Assembly: GCA_013200995.1 (NCBI GenBank)
Contig: CP053688.1
Coordinates: 124,001 to 188,000 of the forward strand
Length of the DNA: 64,000 nt
Reading direction: 5' to 3'
Source of the DNA: Arthrobacter citreus
GTDB lineage: Bacteria; Bacillota; Bacilli; Bacillales; Bacillaceae_G
The first letter of the stretch is position 1; each line of letters begins with the position of its first letter. The notes under the pieces were generated by a model that did not search any database, was not told the DNA's origin, and worked only from the letters and a program-made list of their open reading frames with translations. Positions 60,737 through 64,000 of the stretch are shown here, piece by piece. A program made the position numbers and the translations under genes.

Positions 60737-60970
60737 ATGAGTAAATCAAGAGCAAAAAAATTGCGAGAAAAGTTAACTAGGGAAGGGAACCGTAATCCTG
60801 AATTAAGTAGAAGTCCATTTTCGATGTTGGATTTAAATACGCGTAGAACGAAAACGAAACAAGAAAAACTAAATCAAGTGAAACATAAAAAACAGTCCTT
60901 TGGAAAAGATGATTTTCAAAAGGACTGTTTTTATTTACGTACTAATAGCCTTATTTTTTTACTTTACTAG
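60737..60970 (+). CDS. Small conserved basic protein, C-terminus running through a terminator
   Basis: The first ~50 residues (MSKSRAKKLREKLTREGNRN, and later TRRTKTKQEKLNQVKHKKQ) match a small, highly basic conserved Firmicute protein of unknown function, possibly nucleic-acid-binding. The frame then continues through the strong terminator hairpin at 60887 and into the convergent gene, adding a tail (FGKDDFQKDCFYLRTNSLIF) with no family likeness. Loss of the normal stop near residue 52 would explain this; transcripts would mostly end inside the frame. GAGGTGAG precedes ATG. Confidence 0.75.
   Translation: MSKSRAKKLREKLTREGNRNPELSRSPFSMLDLNTRRTKTKQEKLNQVKHKKQSFGKDDFQKDCFYLRTNSLIFLLY
60887..60935. 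terminator. Bidirectional terminator inside a coding frame
   Basis: AAAACAGTCCTTT pairs with AAAGGACTGTTTT around an inner GAAAA...TTTTC stem, with T-rich flanks on both strands. It overlaps the 3' part of the small basic protein gene and lies just beyond the stop of the convergent secreted-protein gene. Confidence 0.88.
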
Positions 60971-61895
60971 CGAATTTAACAGTTAGGTTTGCTTTATATG
61001 CTTCAAGCTGAGCTTCTGCTTGATTATATGCGTCATTGAATTTTTTATAAACTGCAGTACCTGAAACAAGAGCATTTTTAGCTTTTGTAACATCTCTATT
61101 ATCAATTGCAGAATATAATCTTGAGTTGTCATCCTCTTCTAAATCATCGATCGCTGCAAAATTCTCATTAAATAATTTAGTAAACATGTTATCGATATCA
61201 GTTTCGATTTGATGGTGTGTTGGGTAATCCATATTAAGAACTTCATAAGCATAGTTTAAAACATCATGTTCTTTGCTTGATAGTCCATATAAATTCTGCA
61301 TTGCAAGATCTGATTCTACTTCAAAGTTTTTATATTCAACAGGTAACTTTTGACGAATATAAACTTCATTTTCAGTATAAATTTGATCCTCGATTTCGTA
61401 TACATATTCCTCAATGCTATCATATGTATGATTTTGGTAATTTCGAATTGCCATTAATTTATTTTTTTGTGTTGTAAAGTATGTTTTAGCGCTTTTTGAA
61501 TCTACTTTTTTAACATATGTATTAAATTGTGCTGTTACTTTTTTCATATCAACTGCTGCATTATCTTTACGTGCTTTTTCAATTCGTGTTTTATAGCCAG
61601 CAATTTTTTTAACTAAACCTTCTTTGTTAGTATAGTTATATTTTGTAAATAAAGTTAGATCAGTTCGTAATTCCAGGTAATAATCATGAATATCCTGATC
61701 ATCTGAAGCTATTACATTTTTATAACTTGTAAGTGTTTTAATATAAGAACTTACTTGTTTTTTTAAGTTGTTTTGGGCTTGAACAACTTTAGGGTTAGTT
61801 GCTGCATGAGTTTCTGTTGGAAGAATACTAAATAAAATACCAGCTGATAAGGTTGTTGCAGTTGCTAGGGTTGCGATTTTCTTTAATTTTTTCAT
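60951..61895 (-). CDS. Secreted helical protein, unknown function
   Basis: The 314-residue protein has a clear signal peptide (MKKLKKIATLATATTLSAGI through a THAAT-type cleavage site near residue 32). The mature part is mostly long charged helices, such as VQAQNNLKKQVSSYIKTLTS and RIEKARKDNAAVDMKKVTAQ, without cysteines, repeats or a wall anchor. I recognise no family. It resembles other Bacillus exported coiled-coil proteins only in style. An AGGAG site precedes ATG on the minus strand. Confidence 0.75.
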   Translation of the reverse strand: MKKLKKIATLATATTLSAGILFSILPTETHAATNPKVVQAQNNLKKQVSSYIKTLTSYKNVIASDDQDIHDYYLELRTDLTLFTKYNYTNKEGLVKKIAGYKTRIEKARKDNAAVDMKKVTAQFNTYVKKVDSKSAKTYFTTQKNKLMAIRNYQNHTYDSIEEYVYEIEDQIYTENEVYIRQKLPVEYKNFEVESDLAMQNLYGLSSKEHDVLNYAYEVLNMDYPTHHQIETDIDNMFTKLFNENFAAIDDLEEDDNSRLYSAIDNRDVTKAKNALVSGTAVYKKFNDAYNQAEAQLEAYKANLTVKFASKVKK

Positions 61896-62000
61896 AATAA
61901 TCTCCTGATAATAAAATTTTTATACATTTCATAATATTAGTATAATACAAGTTACAAAAATATTAAATATATATTAATAGAATTAAAAATACTTTAAATT

Positions 62001-62043
62001 ACCTTTAAATGAAGTTTGATAAGTCACTTCACTTAAAGGTAAA
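62001..62043 (-). terminator. Hairpin terminator after the alpha/beta hydrolase-like gene
   Basis: TTACCTTTAA and TGAAGT pair with ACTTCA and TTAAAGGTAA around a 10-base loop. The tail is only moderately T-rich. Confidence 0.65.
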
Positions 62044-62082
62044 TAAATTTAGTGCTACAATCATAAGCTAGTAAAGTCTTTT

Positions 62083-62997
62083 TTAGTCTCGGGAGGCAAT
62101 TACAATAAGCTGGGCAATTCGTCTTGAATACAATTTTGCCGTAGACATATGATCGCCACTTCCTTGAATAAACCGATAAACTCCTAATTTACTAGCCATA
62201 TAGGGGTACCAGCCAGAGTTTTCGCCCGCAGGAACAGCTGTATCTTCTTGTAAATTAATAAAGCTTCTAGGGATAGATAATTGGTAAAAGGTTTTTAAAT
62301 CCAGTTTTTCAAAAAGCGGAGTAGCCGGTTCTGGGGTGGTCGCGCTATAAATTTGCTGTGCCGTTTGTAGATCAGCTAAATTAACAAATACATCTCTGAA
62401 ATACTGGAATGGTAGTTTTATTGTATTGTCAGTAGATTGTTGTGCTAAACCTAAAAGGAATTTTTGTGCTTGTGCTGGATATTGATCAGCTAAGCTTTCA
62501 CCATCATTTAAAACAAAAGCATTCCAGAATACTAGTCGTTTAATTCTGTCGTGTAGCTGTTCAGCAACTTTTTGTATGACTGTTCCGCCAAGGTTATGAC
62601 CTACTAAAATGATATTATTAAGTTTATTTGAAGTTATATAATGTACAACTTGCTTCGTGAGGATTTCATGATTTACATTTTTATCTTTATCTGTTCCATG
62701 CCCAGGTAATTGAGGTGTATGAACAATATGCCCCATTTTTTGTAATTCACGTGTAATCCCGTGCCAAAAGAATGGATCAACCCATGAACCGTGAACTAGT
62801 ACAAAAATAAGTTGAGCATGTTGACGGTAAAAAAAGTCGGCTTTATCATTTAAATGATACTCTTGCTGTATAGGATATGGCTGATATTCGTTATGCCAAT
62901 TTTGGTGATAATAATAAGGGTTATTTAAGTTAGGATGCATATTTCCATGTTTGTAGTTAGTAGGATGATTTAATTCAAGGGATTTTTTACTGGTCAT
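62083..62997 (-). CDS. Alpha/beta hydrolase-fold protein with Asn at the nucleophile position
   Basis: The 304-residue protein has an unusual Asn/His/Tyr-rich N-terminal ~45 residues (NMHPNLNNPYYYHQNWHNEY). An alpha/beta hydrolase fold of the salicylate-esterase/RsbQ-like kind follows: FVLVHGSWVDPFFWHGI, HTPQLPGHGTD, the elbow LVGHNLGGTVIQ, LQEDTAVP and GSGDHMS with the catalytic His. In the elbow GHxxGG, Asn135 (codon AAC) stands where Ser is expected. It may be inactive or have a non-hydrolytic role. ATG 62997 follows GAGGAGG; an upstream in-frame ATG lacks a site. Confidence 0.85.
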   Translation of the reverse strand: MTSKKSLELNHPTNYKHGNMHPNLNNPYYYHQNWHNEYQPYPIQQEYHLNDKADFFYRQHAQLIFVLVHGSWVDPFFWHGITRELQKMGHIVHTPQLPGHGTDKDKNVNHEILTKQVVHYITSNKLNNIILVGHNLGGTVIQKVAEQLHDRIKRLVFWNAFVLNDGESLADQYPAQAQKFLLGLAQQSTDNTIKLPFQYFRDVFVNLADLQTAQQIYSATTPEPATPLFEKLDLKTFYQLSIPRSFINLQEDTAVPAGENSGWYPYMASKLGVYRFIQGSGDHMSTAKLYSRRIAQLIVIASRD

Positions 62998-63126
62998 GCT
63001 AATTAGTCCCTCCTCGTTAATCTTTCTCATCGTATGCACCTGTTTGTTAGAAGGTGCCCATTCTAGTTATTGAAAATGAATGTAAAGGTTTTCTAAGATT
63101 AAATAATAGTTTAGGAGGAGATTATT

Positions 63127-64000
63127 ATTAAAAAAGCTGTTTTTTTAATTGTTGTTGTGTTAGTCGTTTGTACTAGCATTTATTTTGCAGTGAAAGATAA
63201 AGTATTTAAAGAAACACCGGCTCAAAATTCACATCATCAAAATGAAGTGGAAACTAGTCATAATAATCATCTTTCAACTGAAGAAGTATTAAATGGAATT
63301 ATGACAAGTGCTAAACAAGGGGAAATACCAAATCAAAATAAAATAACAGTCGGGAAGACTTTATTAAAGGATATAAAAAATCAATTTGGTGAGCCTGTAG
63401 AGAAAGCTGAGGTTGCTAACGGCACCTATTTAACCTATCAATTACAAAAATTTTCAGTAGGATATGACAACGAAAATCGAATTTTTGAAGTAAGATCATA
63501 CGATCCTAATTTAAAAAAAGTTCACTATAACAATATTATTTATCAATTAAATAAGCCAAGTGAGTTTAAATATTATAAGGATCAAGAAGTTGATCAAATT
63601 ATTTTAATTTACAACTTGCCAAACAACTATGAATTGAAATTTATTTTACCGAAGCCAACCAAGGAAAATGAGAATCCGGCAGTTGATCATACTTCAGTCT
63701 TACTCATTGAACAAATACAACCAAGCACGGGCTCAACGATTGATCAAATGATTAATGAGATGTCACTTCAAGAAAAAATAGGTCAAATGATTATAGCCGG
63801 ATTTAATGGACCAAATTACTCTAATAGTTTAAAAGAACTAGTTGAACAATATCATATTGGAGGATTTATTTTTTACAATGAAAATTTAAATAATAATTCT
63901 CAAACAGTGAATCTAGTTAATTCGATCAAAGTTTCGAACAAAAATAATCACTTACCAATATTATTTGGAGTCGACCAAGAAGGTGGAAGGGTATCTCGTT
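63127..64000 (+). CDS. Exported DUF4309 - GH3 fusion protein, 3' end outside window
   Basis: The frame runs to the right edge. It opens with a signal/anchor helix (KKAVFLIVVVLVVCTSIYFA). A DUF4309 (YjgB-type) domain follows (about 75-195: FGEPVEKAEVANGTYLTYQL, VGYDNENRIFEVRSYDP). The start of a GH3 domain comes at about residue 208 (MINEMSLQEKIGQMIIAGFN, GGFIFYNENLN, GVDQEGGRV), as in NagZ-type beta-N-acetylglucosaminidases. A wall-recycling role is likely. No ATG, GTG or TTG lies at a proper distance; AGGAGGAG is six bases before an ATT codon at 63127, so initiation is probably at AUU. Confidence 0.82.
   Translation, partial: MKKAVFLIVVVLVVCTSIYFAVKDKVFKETPAQNSHHQNEVETSHNNHLSTEEVLNGIMTSAKQGEIPNQNKITVGKTLLKDIKNQFGEPVEKAEVANGTYLTYQLQKFSVGYDNENRIFEVRSYDPNLKKVHYNNIIYQLNKPSEFKYYKDQEVDQIILIYNLPNNYELKFILPKPTKENENPAVDHTSVLLIEQIQPSTGSTIDQMINEMSLQEKIGQMIIAGFNGPNYSNSLKELVEQYHIGGFIFYNENLNNNSQTVNLVNSIKVSNKNNHLPILFGVDQEGGRVSR

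Noticed and set aside
1..64000. CRISPR arrays, tRNA or rRNA genes, prophage or integrated plasmid
   Set aside because: The direct repeats lack spacers of CRISPR type and no Cas, tRNA clover-leaf, rRNA, integrase or phage structural gene was seen.

Overview
The window is AT-rich chromosomal DNA from an endospore-forming Bacillaceae-type Firmicute. The evidence is a tricistronic gerA-type germinant receptor operon, strong AGGAGG-type ribosome binding sites with many TTG and GTG starts, cre-like sites, LysM/3D and SH3b/NlpC-P60 wall enzymes, and a GC-rich intergenic repeat of a kind I know from Bacillaceae. I cannot name the genus. I see no tRNA, rRNA, CRISPR array or prophage. Mobile DNA is limited to one decayed IS110-type fragment and several dispersed intergenic repeats.

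Layout. 1-6.9 kb: the start of a GntR regulator, a dispersed repeat, the gerXA-gerXB-gerXC operon, a membrane diguanylate cyclase and a DUF6526 protein. 7-15 kb: a cell-wall block with a three-SH3b NlpC/P60 endopeptidase, a YkuD L,D-transpeptidase, a PBP4-like (S13) carboxypeptidase carrying two complete catalytic domains in one chain, and a LysM-3D protein. 15.4-29.8 kb: a nitronate monooxygenase, then a nearly complete formate dehydrogenase and molybdenum cofactor island (fdhA, DUF1641, fdhD, moaA, moeB, moeA, moaE, moaD, moaB, mobA, moaC, DUF2294, mobB, modB, MOSC). It lacks modA and modC. Two terminator-bearing leaders that resemble each other precede fdhA and mobB.

29.8-35.5 kb: an accessory stretch with a repeat element, DinB, a pentapeptide-repeat protein, the IS110 remnant, an alpha/beta hydrolase, a P-loop kinase, a Cys-rich CWC protein and a colicin-immunity-like protein. 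35.6-47.1 kb: a LacI-controlled sugar operon (lipoprotein, two permeases, GH13, DUF1861, GH130, MFS, ROK fructokinase, mannose-6-phosphate isomerase). It fits import of a mannose-containing oligosaccharide, phosphorolysis or hydrolysis, and entry of mannose into glycolysis as fructose-6-phosphate. Its control region shows a sigma-A promoter, LacI-type palindromes and a cre site.

47.2-64 kb: mixed single genes. These include an isochorismatase-type hydrolase, PAP2, an Asp/Glu racemase, a NarL-type two-component pair, a small acidic protein, methionine gamma-lyase, a HAD phosphatase, DUF1643, an XRE protein built from about ten 28-residue repeats, a secreted helical protein, an alpha/beta hydrolase with Asn in place of the nucleophile Ser, and the start of a DUF4309-GH3 fusion that appears to begin with AUU.

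The most unusual non-coding signal is a family of roughly 0.35-0.5 kb intergenic elements with arrays of ~21-bp units. Most sit just 3' of a gene's terminator, in the same orientation as that gene.
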